From Ricinus communis (taxonomy: Eukaryota > Streptophyta > Magnoliopsida > Malpighiales > Euphorbiaceae), in NCBI RefSeq assembly GCF_019578655.1, contig NC_063265.1:11008501-11072500 (forward strand): 64,000 nucleotides of DNA, given 5' to 3'. Position numbers and translations under genes: made by a program. A model generated the notes under the pieces. It was given only the letters and a program-made list of their open reading frames with translations, did not search any database and was not told where the DNA came from. Shown piece by piece: positions 22,465 through 35,000 of this stretch. Position 1 is the stretch's first letter. Every line of letters starts with the position of its first letter.

Positions 22465-25178
22465 ATTAATCTTTCATAGACATAGTCCCAGCAAGCCACG
22501 TAGTAAACAAAAATCCAGAGCATCTTCATGAAGAACTAGAAAGCCAGAGCAGGCTGAGTTCTCCGCCGCGGAGAGACATTAACCTGGCCGAGATGTTTAT
22601 CCATATATCTCACAACAAACAAGAAAACAAAAATCCTGGAATTCTCTTTTTTTCTTAAATGGGAATTCAAAGTCGGCAAAGAAAAACTTGTATATGGAGA
22701 TCACGTTCACAGATCTGCATGTATAGTTTGGTATTTTTAGTTTTGCTTCGAGTTCATGGAATTGTACAAAAGAAATTCATGACAAGTTTTCACAATTTTT
22801 TTTTTTTTGTTCATGTAATGGTGAATGATATTTTTACATCATAACCGAATTATGATGTTGCTATAAATTAAAATCTTTTTTTTTTTTTTTCTTTTCAATT
22901 TGGTGCTTGATCCGACAGACTTTGTATTATTGATTTTTTTACTGTTAATGCTAAAGGTTAAAGATACATATAACAAAAAAGATACAAATTAAAGAAGCTA
23001 CTTAATTAAGATCTGGCTTTATCTTTAAATTCTGCATATTATTTTGTTTGACATTTGGAGAATTAATGGCTTTTAATTTTGTGATTTGAATTCTTTTTAA
23101 GTAAATCAAATAAATTAAAAACTGAATTGAAAAAATGGGTACCTAAATGAGCTTAAGTAAAGTAGCCTTGGACTTTTACTATTATGAAAAAAGAAAATGC
23201 TATTAATTGTTTAGGTTAAATAAGGATTTCATAATCATTATTGTTGTCGATTTTATAATTGCTTTAGACAAACTTCTGTTTAGCTATGGGAGATGGAAAC
23301 TTTTTTATTTTATTTTAAATTATATATTATGTATATTAAAGTTCCAATACACCGACATTTTAAAATCTTTGCCTTCATTAACTAATTATGAAAAAACATG
23401 TTACTCTCAAAATTTGTGCCTTTTTTCTTTTTATTTTATTTTTCTTGGGTTTTAAGTATCCAAAGCAAACTGAGGAAAACCCTAAAATAATGAGGATGTT
23501 TTATTTTATGGACGGGCCTGTTAGGGATGCGTCGACAGAAATGGCTTCGGGCTTATTAACAAAATTCAAGACTGCAGGTCGAATTTGTTATGGACCAACT
23601 TACTCTTCTTTGGCCTCAATACATATAATTTTGGAATTAACAAAAATAAAAAGATTATGTCAATTTTTCTAGAAAATATTTTAAATTTAAATAGCTTTTT
23701 ATTTCTTCAAAATTATAACTAAATTTTAAAAACAAGTTTAGCGTATTTTTTGTACAACAGGTTGAGTTTTCATTTCATTTGTTCAAAGTCTACTTTTTTA
23801 ATTTAAAATATTATTTAAATAAAAAATAAAAGTTTTCTAAAAAGTAAATATATTTCAAAAATTATATAATTTTCTATAAAAATGAAAATAAATTCTTGAA
23901 ATTTATAAAATAAAAATATAAAAAAATATCTACAAGTAAAGAAGCACATAATTTTGAATGTTTTCACGAGTATAAAGAGAAAAAAAATCATACCATGAAT
24001 AGAAAAATGCAAAATTTTCCTTTTATTTTTTTCACTTTTAAAACTCTTATAGAAGTATATATTAAGTTTATTATATTTATAAAATAGTATAATTATTATT
24101 AATTTAATATGTATTTTTATAATATTAATTATTCAATTAATAAATTTAGTACACATTATTAGTATTTATAATTAGTATATAAAACTCCCACAAAAAAGTT
24201 GGTATATAAAATTAATTTTTAGTATTTTTTTTCAAATTTTTTATATATATTATATATATTTTGAGACATGTATTATATAATTTTAGTATACATTTAACAC
24301 AAATAGCTAATACTTTAAATTATTTGTTGAGATTTTGATATCCATTTTATATTCTACTATATAGATTTTTATTTATCTAATATTTTGAGCTTCATTAATA
24401 AAATTCATCTATTTATATCAACTCATCTTAATAGAAAACTCAAATAAAATGACTTTTCAATTATTAATTTATCGTAATTGAAAATAGCAATCTTACTATT
24501 TAAAAAGGTAAACTAGAAAAAAGAGTGAGAAGAGTATATCTTTATTATTTAGAGTTTTACCTATAGACTTTTAAGATAATTTTTATAAATAGTTTTAGCA
24601 GCTTCTTAAAACTTTTGATATTTCTATCCTAGTTCCTATTTTTTTGATTACTTTTCCATTTATATCTTTTCAATTTTTATATTTAAGCCTCACACAATTT
24701 TCAATTTTAATTTCAATTATTAAACTTTTATATATTTTAATTCATATATTTTATTTAGCTTTATATAAATATAAAAATTATTCATCAACATAATCTAAAT
24801 ACACATATCAAACAATTATATATTAAAAATAAATATAAACATTAAATAAAAATTTATGTATAATTTATTTTATAATATATATATATAATTAACATGCTAT
24901 GTTATAAGAATTAAAACCAGTGTATATTTAGAAAAGCTCTAATAGTTTTAATAGTTTAAAAAATCTAAATCTTTGCAATAGTTTGTTATTTTAGTCAATT
25001 TTTAAAAAATATCAATTTATCTATAATTTTGGCAATTAAGTGTAATTTTAGTCAAATTAAATTGTTGGTCAAAGTTAATTAACGTGAATGATAACGTTAA
25101 CGTAATTTAAGAAATACAAAAGTCAAAATTAAATAACGTGTATAAATAATGTGATACTAGAATTTATCGATTTGGATT
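22465..25178. other. 3' region of the IAA4-like gene and AT-rich spacer
   Basis: The first few hundred bases will be the 3' untranslated region. After that the DNA is extremely AT-rich up to the solo LTR. An isolated GC-richer patch at 23,510-23,600 resembles a degraded coding sequence but I cannot name it. No gene is supported. Confidence 0.45.
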
Positions 25179-25183
25179 TTTTA

Positions 25184-28098
25184 TGTAACACCCAGAATTT
25201 TTATATATTTAATAATGAGTTTTTATTTAAGTTAATTTTAGCTTTAATTTTTTATTCGGTTTAATTGGAATGATTTAAATATAAATTTTGAATGTTCATG
25301 TTCGATAAATAAATGAATTATTTTTCCATATCCAATTAGTTTGATTTTTAAAGAGTTAATTAAATAAATTATTTGAGGAATAAATTATATTTTTAATTTA
25401 GTTATTCAAAATTTTCCCAAATGCATATTTATATAAGTAAAATTATATATTGGAAAATTATGGTAGAAATTGTAAGGGATGTTTTTATAAAAGAATTTTG
25501 GAAAAAAATTTGTATTATAATTGATTAGTAGTATTAAATTTTAAGTTGGAAATTGATTATTTAATTTAATTGTGTGTTAGGACTAAATTGGAAATTTATT
25601 TTGGAATAAGGATTGAAAGTATAATGTTATTTTTATGGGGTTTTAATGGAAATTTGTGAGCTTGGTATTTTTGTAAATAAATATGTCGGCCAGGGGTATT
25701 TTTGTAATTGTGTATTTTCAATAATTTGGATTTGGCCCAAATTAAATAGTTAGGGGCTTAATTGAAAGGCTAAAAAGAAGTTTGGGGGTTAAATTGGAAT
25801 TCTGCGGGATGAAATTGTAAGTAATTAAAAAGTTGAGGGACCAAATTGTAATAAGGAAAAGTTCAGGGGTCAAATGTCGATATTGAAAGGAATGGAATCG
25901 GGGAGAGAGAAAGTAGATCGGAGAGAGAGAGAGAGGGTGATGGCCAAAGAAGAAGAGGAGGAAGGCGGCGTCGTCGTGGCGGCTGGCCGTCGGAGGCGGT
26001 TAGCCGAGGCGGCGTGAGAACGGCGAAATCGCGTGGGAGCGGCCCGGAGGCCGTCCGGCCGTTCCGTGATGTTGGCGGGTCGAGTGGCGATCGGCCTTCT
26101 GCAAGGGCTCTCTTTGGCGGCAACGCCTGTGGTGGTCGGAGACGGAAGATCCGGTGGAGAGAGAAAGTAGGGGGCAGCCGCGTTTTGACTTTTCCGTGAG
26201 ATCCGGCGGAGGATGGACGATCGGAAGACGTATCCCGACTCTCCTCGAAGCTTTCGCGATGGCACCGGTTTTGTGGCGATCGGGCTTCGTTGGCAAATCG
26301 ACGGTCGAGATCGTCCGCAAATCTCTCCGGATGATCGGGTGTCGGATCGGAAAATCGAAAGCGAGGATCGTCGTCGGTAGCGTCGTTGTGAGTCCGATGG
26401 TGTGTTCGGATCGTCGATCGGACTCCCGTGGCCGGTAGTCGACCGAAAGCGTCTCGGTAATTTTCTTTGGCCCGTTAATTTTAGAAATTCTTGGTTTAAT
26501 TGTGTCTATTGGATTATATTGAGTATTTGATGATTTTTGTGAGTCATAAATAATTGTCAGTTTGCCTGCCATAATCGTGTTTTTGTGCTGTGTGGCGGAG
26601 TCGGGAAATAGTGAAGTTTGGGGATCCGACTCCTACTGTTTGAATCGTTAAGTATTTGGAGTGTTTTTCTGCCAGGTCCTGGACCCGTTTTTACGGGGGG
26701 TAATGTTCGTGTTGTAGGGGAGGTTCGCGATTTTCGGTGAGAATTCTCCGAGTCGAGATTCTTAGACAGTCGATCACAGGAGTCTAGACCTAGGATTAAA
26801 GATCGATTGTTTCAGCGTTTTGATAAATTGTTTTCCGTGACTAGATTGTCCGTTTGTTCGGCTCGCTCCAACCGAGGCACCGGAGCAGAGCTAGGAGGTC
26901 GCCTAATTCTGTGAGTTAAAGTCATATATCGCTTATGCACGTGTCATGCATAAAATTTGATTTGCTACTGTGATTATTCATTTGCAATTTTAATTTTTCA
27001 TTTAATTATTATCATTATTTTCTTGATGCTTTTAATTATTATTTAAATATGTTTTTCCTTTATCACCAATTTTAATATTGCATGATGACTCAGGATGGGA
27101 CGGCAGTAGAACATAGGAGTTGGATGAGTGTTCCAATATAATATGAGAGAGATAGGAAAAGGGTAAAGAGGTAAAAATTTTGAGAAAGAAAGATTAGGAC
27201 CTGCCCTGGTCGAGCATCGCTCTCTGGGCTTAGTAGAGTGTGGTTGCCGGAGTAAAGGTCCCTGGTCGAGCATTGCTCTCTGGGCGCCGGCTTATTTGGA
27301 AATTTAAGTGACCAGACTGGAGGTAAGGTCCCTGGTCGAGCTATGCTCTCTGGGCGCCAGTCTTATTGGATAAGAGAGCCGAAAGGCTAAGGCTGAGAGT
27401 TAAGTGATCGGACTGGAGGTAAGGTCCCTGGTCGAGCTTTGCTCTCTGGGGCGCCCGATCATTGGAATGAGAGGTTTGAGATGTTAGAGTTGAGGTTAGT
27501 TGAGACATAAGTGTTGAAATAAATCGAGATGTTAGAGTTGGGATTAGGGTTATATTGAAGTACTCCGTCCCGTTGTATGTGGAATAATTTTTGTTTAAGC
27601 ATGGCATGACACATATGTCTTAACATGACAGGTATGGTTCGTGTGATTTATTAATTATTTTTAAAATTAAATGAATGTGATATTGAAATGTTTGAAACTG
27701 TTTTAGATATATGATTTTAACTCACTCTAGACCGGTCTCATTTCTTATTTTTAGATTTGTATTTGTTAGTTCTCTCGCGACTCTTATTCAAACTCCTTCA
27801 TCATCGGGTGATGTATTTGATTTGGTATGTAAATTGGTAAATCTTAGATTCTCCGCAGTAGTAATAGTAGATGTATCAGTTGTAAATTTTCTGTAGTTTT
27901 CGGTCTCGCCTAATTGTTCCGGCAGACCGATTAAATTATGTAGAATGTAGCTATTAAGATAATTTACGGTTTTAATAATATTAATTTGAAATGAAATTTG
28001 TTTAAGTCAGTGAGTGTCAGGCTTACTACGGGTTTCAGTGGCCTTACGCCTACCCATTCCCTAGTGCCGGTCACGGGCCCACGGGTGGGGTCGTGACA
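25184..28098. mobile_element. Solo LTR of a Ty3/gypsy-type retrotransposon
   Basis: The element starts TGTAACACCC and ends GGGTCGTGACA, so it has the TG...CA ends of LTRs, with short inverted termini. It is flanked on both sides by the same 5-bp sequence TTTTA (25179-25183 and 28099-28103), the target duplication expected from integrase. Its 2,915 bp hold no gag-pol, primer-binding site or second LTR, so it is a solo LTR left by recombination. The long LTR and the TGTAACACCC start suggest a Ty3/gypsy lineage with large LTRs (Tekay/Del-like), though this is inference. A GC- and CpG-rich block spans about 25,880-26,450. CpGs have survived and the duplication is perfect, so the insertion looks recent. 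Confidence 0.85.
27205..27465 (+). repeat. Internal repeats of the solo LTR
   Basis: The phrase CCTGGTCGAGC followed by GCTCTCTGGG occurs four times, starting at 27205, 27261, 27331 and 27427. In each copy GAGC and GCTC sit 2-3 bases apart, so a small hairpin is possible. Spacing grows (56, 70, 96 bp). Similar internal repeats occur in other long plant LTRs. Confidence 0.75.
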
Positions 28099-28103
28099 TT
28101 TTA

Positions 28104-29038
28104 TATCTTAGTAGGCGTTTATGCCACTTTTTACGCTGTTTAATTTTGATAAATAACTCAATTAATTTAAAATTATATTCAATTTGCTAAATTGATAATT
28201 TTTTAAAAAATTTATTAAATAAATATTTAAATTATCTCGACTATTAGGCTTTTAGAAAATTAGTTTATCAATATTATTTAGAATATTATTTTCTATTAAA
28301 AAATCTCTATTTAATTAAAAATAATAATTTATTAGTTAATAAATAAATATTAAAAAATTATAAATTACATATCACTATCTATATTATCTGTAAAAATAAA
28401 TACAATATCAAAAAATAAGTCTTTTTGGTCAAAATATATGATATATGTCAAAATAGATTTTTATGTCTTAGAATTTACATATAAATTAATTTAACAATTG
28501 ATATGATATAAAAATATAATTTTAATAATTAAGATTATTATATAACTAAGAAAATAATTTATTTTATATAAAAATTATAAATTATGTATCATTAAAAACA
28601 AATTCACATATTAAAATTTTTCTTGTTTTGGTAGGATAAATAAAAGTAAATGAAAGAAAAGAAAAAGATGAGGTGGAAAGAATAGTTATGAAGAGGACCC
28701 ACACCACAATACAAGAAAGTTGGATGATTTATATGTGGAAGTAGCTCGCGCATATCACCTTCACTTGAAAGAGGAGAGGAAAGGGGGCACTTTAAAATTC
28801 CGCCTCCAAATCCAATCCGCTCCAGTTCCAAATCCCATCATTTTCTGTCTCTCTCCCTCCTCTCTTTATACTAACGAATCAAATTACATACAACGCAAAC
28901 ACAAATATAAGAATTCCATTCAAACAACACGGAACTCAAAAACCCTAGATTATGCAGATCCAGTAAGAAAAGAGGAACATTTTTCAATAATTAAGACAAA
29001 GAAAGACTCTTAACTTTGGTTACCTTGAACCATCTTTA
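28104..29038. other. MED14 upstream region
   Basis: About 935 bp between the solo LTR and the MED14 start codon. The first half is AT-rich. The proximal part (28,640-29,038) is less AT-rich, with CT-rich stretches and a TTTATACTAA element near 28866-28875 that could act as TATA box about 165 bp above the start codon. Confidence 0.5.
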
Positions 29039-32000
29039 ATGGCGGAGTTAGGGCAACAAACGGTGGAGTTCTCAACTCTCGTTAGTCGAGCTGCAGAGGA
29101 GTCTTATCTTTCTTTGAAAGAATTGGTTGATAAATCCAAATCTGCTGAGCAATCTGATTCTGAGAAAAAGATTAATCTTTTGAAGTTTTTGGTTAAGACC
29201 CAGCAACGCATGCTTAGACTCAATGTTCTTGCTAAGTGGTGCCAGCAGGTCAGTTGCGCTGTATTACTGTTTTTAATTGTGATTTCTAGGGATTCTTTTT
29301 CTTTAAATTCAAGAGAGTTGCATGGTTTTTGGGTTTTAATTTGTTGACTGACATTTGAGAAAAAAGTATCGTTCTTGGTAATTTACTATAGAGGTGATGA
29401 ATTTTGTGTTTGTTTGACTTTAAATTGTTTCATTCTCGCGGGGTCTTTGTTGACTATAACTGCTAACCAAATGGTGCAAGCAGGAATCATCATTTGGTCA
29501 GTTATGGAAATGAAATTTGAAGTTAGGTTTATTGATATGAACTGCTAGTTATTATTTTCGTTTGGCCTTTAATATGGGGAGCTTGCTGGAATGCATATGG
29601 TTAAACTTTTATGGAACTATATCTGGCTTCTAGGAAATTTAATTGGATATTGTTAAGATTTCTTGAATAAAGTTGTTCTGGCAAGACAGAAAACTTTAGC
29701 CCTTTTGTCTTTTTGCAGAAAATATATCTACATGAAGAATATTTTCAGGACGGAATTTTTTTTTTTTTTTTCTTTGGTGATTTACATAATTATCTGCTGT
29801 TTGATTACATTGTGAGATTCAGTTGGCATTTATTTCTTAGCACTAGGAGTACATTTGATAAAATCTTATTCTTTTTGCAATATATAAGCCTATGAAATAT
29901 TTTGGATCCATAAGAATTCATAACTTAGTTGTTTCCACATATATATTGTGGTTATAACTCACATCCATTTCATGCTGGTAAACAAACTCGATTTATTTCA
30001 AGAGATAAGCCTGTAGTGTTATTAACACGCCTCTATTACATGAGTCACAAGACAATGACCTATGTAGTTATATTGCTGTATTGGAGTACTGGGTGAGACA
30101 CAATAGGACAATATTGCAAGAAGACACAATGGTCTTTATATACTAATTGATTACTTTTAAAATATCATCCTTGACATTGCTTTTAACATCTGGAAGTGTA
30201 GAAGATTGGTTAACATTTTGGTAGAAGGAAACAGAAATTTGAGAGAAAAAATGATTTCTGATTCCATAACTGTATCATCCAAGTTCAGTGCCCCCTAACA
30301 GCATCACAACTGTCCTATTTTTAACTATTTTTCCTGGATTATGAGAATTCATCCCGTTTGTGGAATTCTGTGATCTATTTACTTTGCTTAATGTTATGAT
30401 CCTATGCTTGACAAGGTCAATTTCATTTAAAATTTATGTTCTTTTTTCTGTTGTCTGTTTTTCTTCAGGTTCCTTTGATTCAATATTGCCAGCACCTGCA
30501 GTCTACCTTAGCAAGTCACGATACATGTTTTACACAAGCTGCAGATTCATTGTTTTTCATGCATGAGGGGCTACAACAAGCCCGTGCTCCTATTTATGAT
30601 GTTCCATCAGCTATAGAAGTCCTTCTTACCGGATCTTATCAGCGTTTACCAAAATGTATTGAAGATGTAGGTGTGCAGAGCACATTAACGGAGGAGCAGC
30701 AGCAACCAGCTCTGAAAAAGTTGGACACAATTGTGCGTTCTAAGTTACTTGAAGTTACGTTACCGAAGGAAATATCTGAGGTGAAAGTTTCTGATGGTAC
30801 AGCACTGCTTCGTGTGAATGGCGAATTTAAGGTGTTAGTGACACTTGGTTACCGAGGGCATCTATCAATGTGGAGGATATTGCATTTGGAATTACTTGTT
30901 GGTGAGAGAAGTGGGCTTGTGAAACTAGAAGAATCACGACGGCATGTCCTTGGAGATGATTTAGAGCGCAGAATGGCTGCAGCAGAGAATCCATTCATGA
31001 TATTGTATTCAGTTCTCCATGAGCTTTGCATTTCACTTATTATGGATACAGTCATAAGGCAAGTACAAGCACTCCGCCAAGGAAGGTGGAAAGATGCAAT
31101 TCGGTTTGAGCTGATATCTGATGGCAGTACTGGTTCTACACTACTGAATCAAGATGGGGAAACAGATTCTGTTGGTCTACGAACACCCGGGTTGAAAATT
31201 ATGTATTGGCTAGATTTGGACAAGAACTCTGGTACATCTGATTCAGGATCATGCCCATTTATAAAAATTGAACCAGGACCAGATCTACAGATAAAGTGTG
31301 TTCATAGCACTTTTGTTATAGATCCAATAAATGGTCGAGAGGCAGAATTTTCCCTTGACCAGAGTTGTATTGATGTTGAAAAGTTATTGTTAAGATCAAT
31401 ATGCTGTAACAGATATACGCGCCTGCTTGAAATTCAGAAAGAGCTGGGAAAAAATGCTCAAATATTTCGTGCTGCTGGTGATGTTGTACTTCAATCGTGC
31501 ATGGATGAAGCTGATGTTGACTACAAAAAGGTTGGCTCTCATTCATCTTGTGACTGGTTGTTCCATGAGTTTTAGAGATTTTTCTATAAGAAAATATTGC
31601 TACATAAATGGTGAAGAAACATACCAGTTCAGATTTTTATTCTTGAGTTTCCTACAGCATATCGTAGGTTTTGATATCTTTTTGAACTGATTTTTTTTTG
31701 GTTTTAGAGATGATTCTTCTAGTGCTTCATGTACAATATTCTTGAATCACTATCTCAAATTTATTGATCACAGTTGAATTTTTCTTTTGTTTTTTAATTT
31801 GTATCTGCAGAAAGAAACTAAGACCGGTGATAGAGAATTTGAGGGACAGGAAGTATTACGTGTGCGTGCCTATGGCTCATCATTTTTTACGCTTACAATA
31901 AACATAAGGTAGGACTGCCATACTTTGACCACCGGCCAACCCCAATCCTGACCCATGCAAAATTTGCCATTTATCTCTTGGCTTTTCTTTCTTCTTCCCT

Positions 32001-35000
32001 CCTTATCTGTGTTTGTGCATTTGCACATGCCTGTATGACATTGACATAAAGTACTAGTTGTTGTGGAGTTATGATTTCATAAAGGAATTGAGGGTCATTA
32101 TCTGATTTGGTGCTGGAAAATAAAACTGAAAATGCAGTAAAGAATTCTCAGTATTGAGCATAGTATGTCTACGTTGGAATTCTTTTAACTCTCTAAAAAT
32201 AAGAAGTAAATGTTGCTCTGCTTTTGGCATAGACCACAGGCAGAGAAGTAGACATTTCTGTTATAAATGATGTTGTATGAGGGGTAATGATACCGTACCG
32301 TATATTCCTAATTTTCTGATTTTCATTTTTTTATACGCAGGAATGGTCGCTTTCTTCTCAAATTATCCCAAAATATACTCGCGGCTGAAACTGTGACAGA
32401 ATATGAAGAAGCTTTAAATCAAGGAAGTATGACTGCTGCTGAAGTTTTTATCAACTTGAGAAGCAAAAGTATTTTGCATTTATTTGCTTCTATTGGCAGA
32501 TTTTTAGGCCTTGAGGTAAGCGTTGTGGCCTTACTCTTTTCTTCTCCTCTATGTTTTCTCTCATTTCTTTTAATACGTCAAATATTTTAAACAGAAGGAT
32601 TCTGGTATTACATTCTGAATTACCACTAGTTAATCATATACACCAGTGATGAGGCTCTATTACATGAATTTTTCAGGTATATGAACATGGTTTCACTATT
32701 GTGAAAGTACCTAAAAACCTTTTGAATGGTTCGACCACATTGCTAATGGGATTTCCAGATTCTGGGAGCGCATACTTTCTGCTGGTGCAACTAGATAAGG
32801 ACTTCAAACCTCTGTTCCAGTTGCTGGAGACACAATCAGATCCATCTAAAGGTCATTCTTTTAATGACTTGGACAATGTGATGCGTATTAAAAAGATTGA
32901 TGTTAGCCAGATGCTGATGCTTGAAGATGAGTTGAATATGAGTCTACTTGACAGGGGAAAATTGAATGGCCTTTTAGTTAATGCTCGGGGTTCCAATCAG
33001 ACTTCTGAGCACGGCATACTTTCTGAGTTCAGTCTTGAGGGTCCTATGCAAACTGTAGGCTGTCCTCCATCAAGTTTTTCCTATGTTGTTGATGAAGTAT
33101 TTGAACTTGAGAAAGGATTGTCTGCACCTTCATACCCACTTCAGAATCTTTCTTCTTTCAATGCATCTCCTGCTTCTCGTTTTGGCTCAGTATCAATGAA
33201 TCTTCATACTGTTAAAGCTGGAAGTCCCTCTCCTAAGTGGGAAGGAGGTCTTCAGGTGTCTCAGATGAGCAATATTGTAAAAGTCTCAAGCACATCTCCC
33301 CATTATAATGGTTCATTATATCCATCAAACAGCCTGAAAGGCCCTGTACATTCTGTTTCATTTAGTTCACCATCTCCTGGTCTGGGAAGGAATACAACTA
33401 TCAGAAAACTACCAGCTTCAAAATCTGATCAGGACTTGGCATCTCTTAGATCTCCGCATTCTGTTGAGGTTGGTTCAACTTCATCAATGGATGAAGATCA
33501 TCTGAGACTGCTGAATGATACATCAATGGATGCTTTATCAGGAAGCAGACCGCCCCGCCTATTATCTCCATCCCAGTCAACTGGTTCTCGAGTCTCCACA
33601 CCAGGTGCAAAACCCAGTGGTCCTAGAAGTTCCCCTACTGGGCCTCTAGGTGGATCAATTAGAGTCCCTGGCACAAGTTCATTAGCTACCACTCCCGTAT
33701 GTAAGATACATTCTCTTATTTTATTCTGTTCTTACCTTATATTGTTAAATTTTGACTGAAAATGCACTCTTTTTCAGCCCAGGCTGCAGGAGATAATGCA
33801 ATCTGTCATTTTCCTGGTCATAATGTCTCTAAACATGATAAAAATCCTAGAAAAAGGACGGTGTCAGATATGTTGAATTTTATTCCATCTCTCCAGAATA
33901 TAGATGCACAGGTGGGATTTGCTAAGAGAAGGAGAACCTCGGAATCAGTTCACTCTCAGCAGCACTCAGCGAAGATTCTTATATTGCCGGAAATAGCCTT
34001 TAAACATGAAGGATACAGTTATGGGGATCTTATTGCTGAAGCAAATAAGGGGAATGCACCTTCTAGCATTTATGTTTCTGCGCTTCTTCATGTGGTTAGG
34101 CATTGTTCACTTTGCATTAAGCATGCCAGACTAACTAGCCAGATGGAGGCATTAGAAATTCCATATGTCGAAGAGGTTGGTCTAAGAAATGCCTCCTCAA
34201 ACATATGGTTCCGACTTCCGTTTGCCCGAGGTGATTCATGGCAGCACATATGCTTGCGGCTTGGTAGGCCTGGAAGCATGTATTGGGATGTCAAAATTAA
34301 TGATCAGCACTTTCGAGATCTATGGGAGCTTCAGAAGGGAAGCAGTGGCACTCCTTGGGGCTCTGGGGTTCGTATTGCCAATACTTCTGATGTTGACTCC
34401 CATATCCGTTATGACCTGGAAGGTGTTGTACTGAGTTATCAGTCTGTTGAGGCTGATAGTATAAAGAAGCTAGTGGCAGATATTCGAAGGCTTTCTAATG
34501 CTAGAATGTTTGCCCTTGGAATGCGCAAGTTGCTTGGAGTAAAACCAGATGAGAAATTAGATGAAAGTAGTGCAAACTCTGATGTAAAAGTGCCAGTTGG
34601 AGGCAAAAGTGTTGAGGCTGCTGATAAGTTATCTGAGCAGATGAGGAGGGCATTTAAAATTGAGGCAGTCGGACTAATGAGTTTGTGGTTTAGTTTTGGA
34701 TCTGGCGTCCTTGCACGATTTGTTGTTGAGTGGGAATCAGGTAAAGAGGGATGCACAATGCATGTCTCTCCAGACCAACTATGGCCACATACCAAGGTAA
34801 GTGCTGCTTTTACTTGTCCCTTTCTTCACTGTACTTTTTCTTCTTTTGCTGTTTGTTCTATTAATCACCATAGTTGTCAAATCTGGATCTTAATCATGAA
34901 TTGAGATCCTAATTTGCAAATCAAGAATTGAATTTGAGGATTTGATGCTAATTCCCAAAATTAATTAAAAGGTATGCATTTATGTGAAACAAACTTTGCA

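Noticed and set aside
23388..23672. 94-codon plus-strand ORF with a GC-richer part
   Set aside because: No recognisable domain and no supporting splice sites. It may be a relic, but nothing identifies it.
26000..26572. 190-codon minus-strand ORF and several overlapping ORFs
   Set aside because: They lie in the GC-rich part of the solo LTR, where stop codons are rare by composition. The products are Arg/Pro/Ser-rich without any domain.
30360..30566. ORFs extending MED14 exon 2 upstream
   Set aside because: They run through the intron up to the TTCTTCAG acceptor at 30468. The family sequence resumes exactly after that acceptor.
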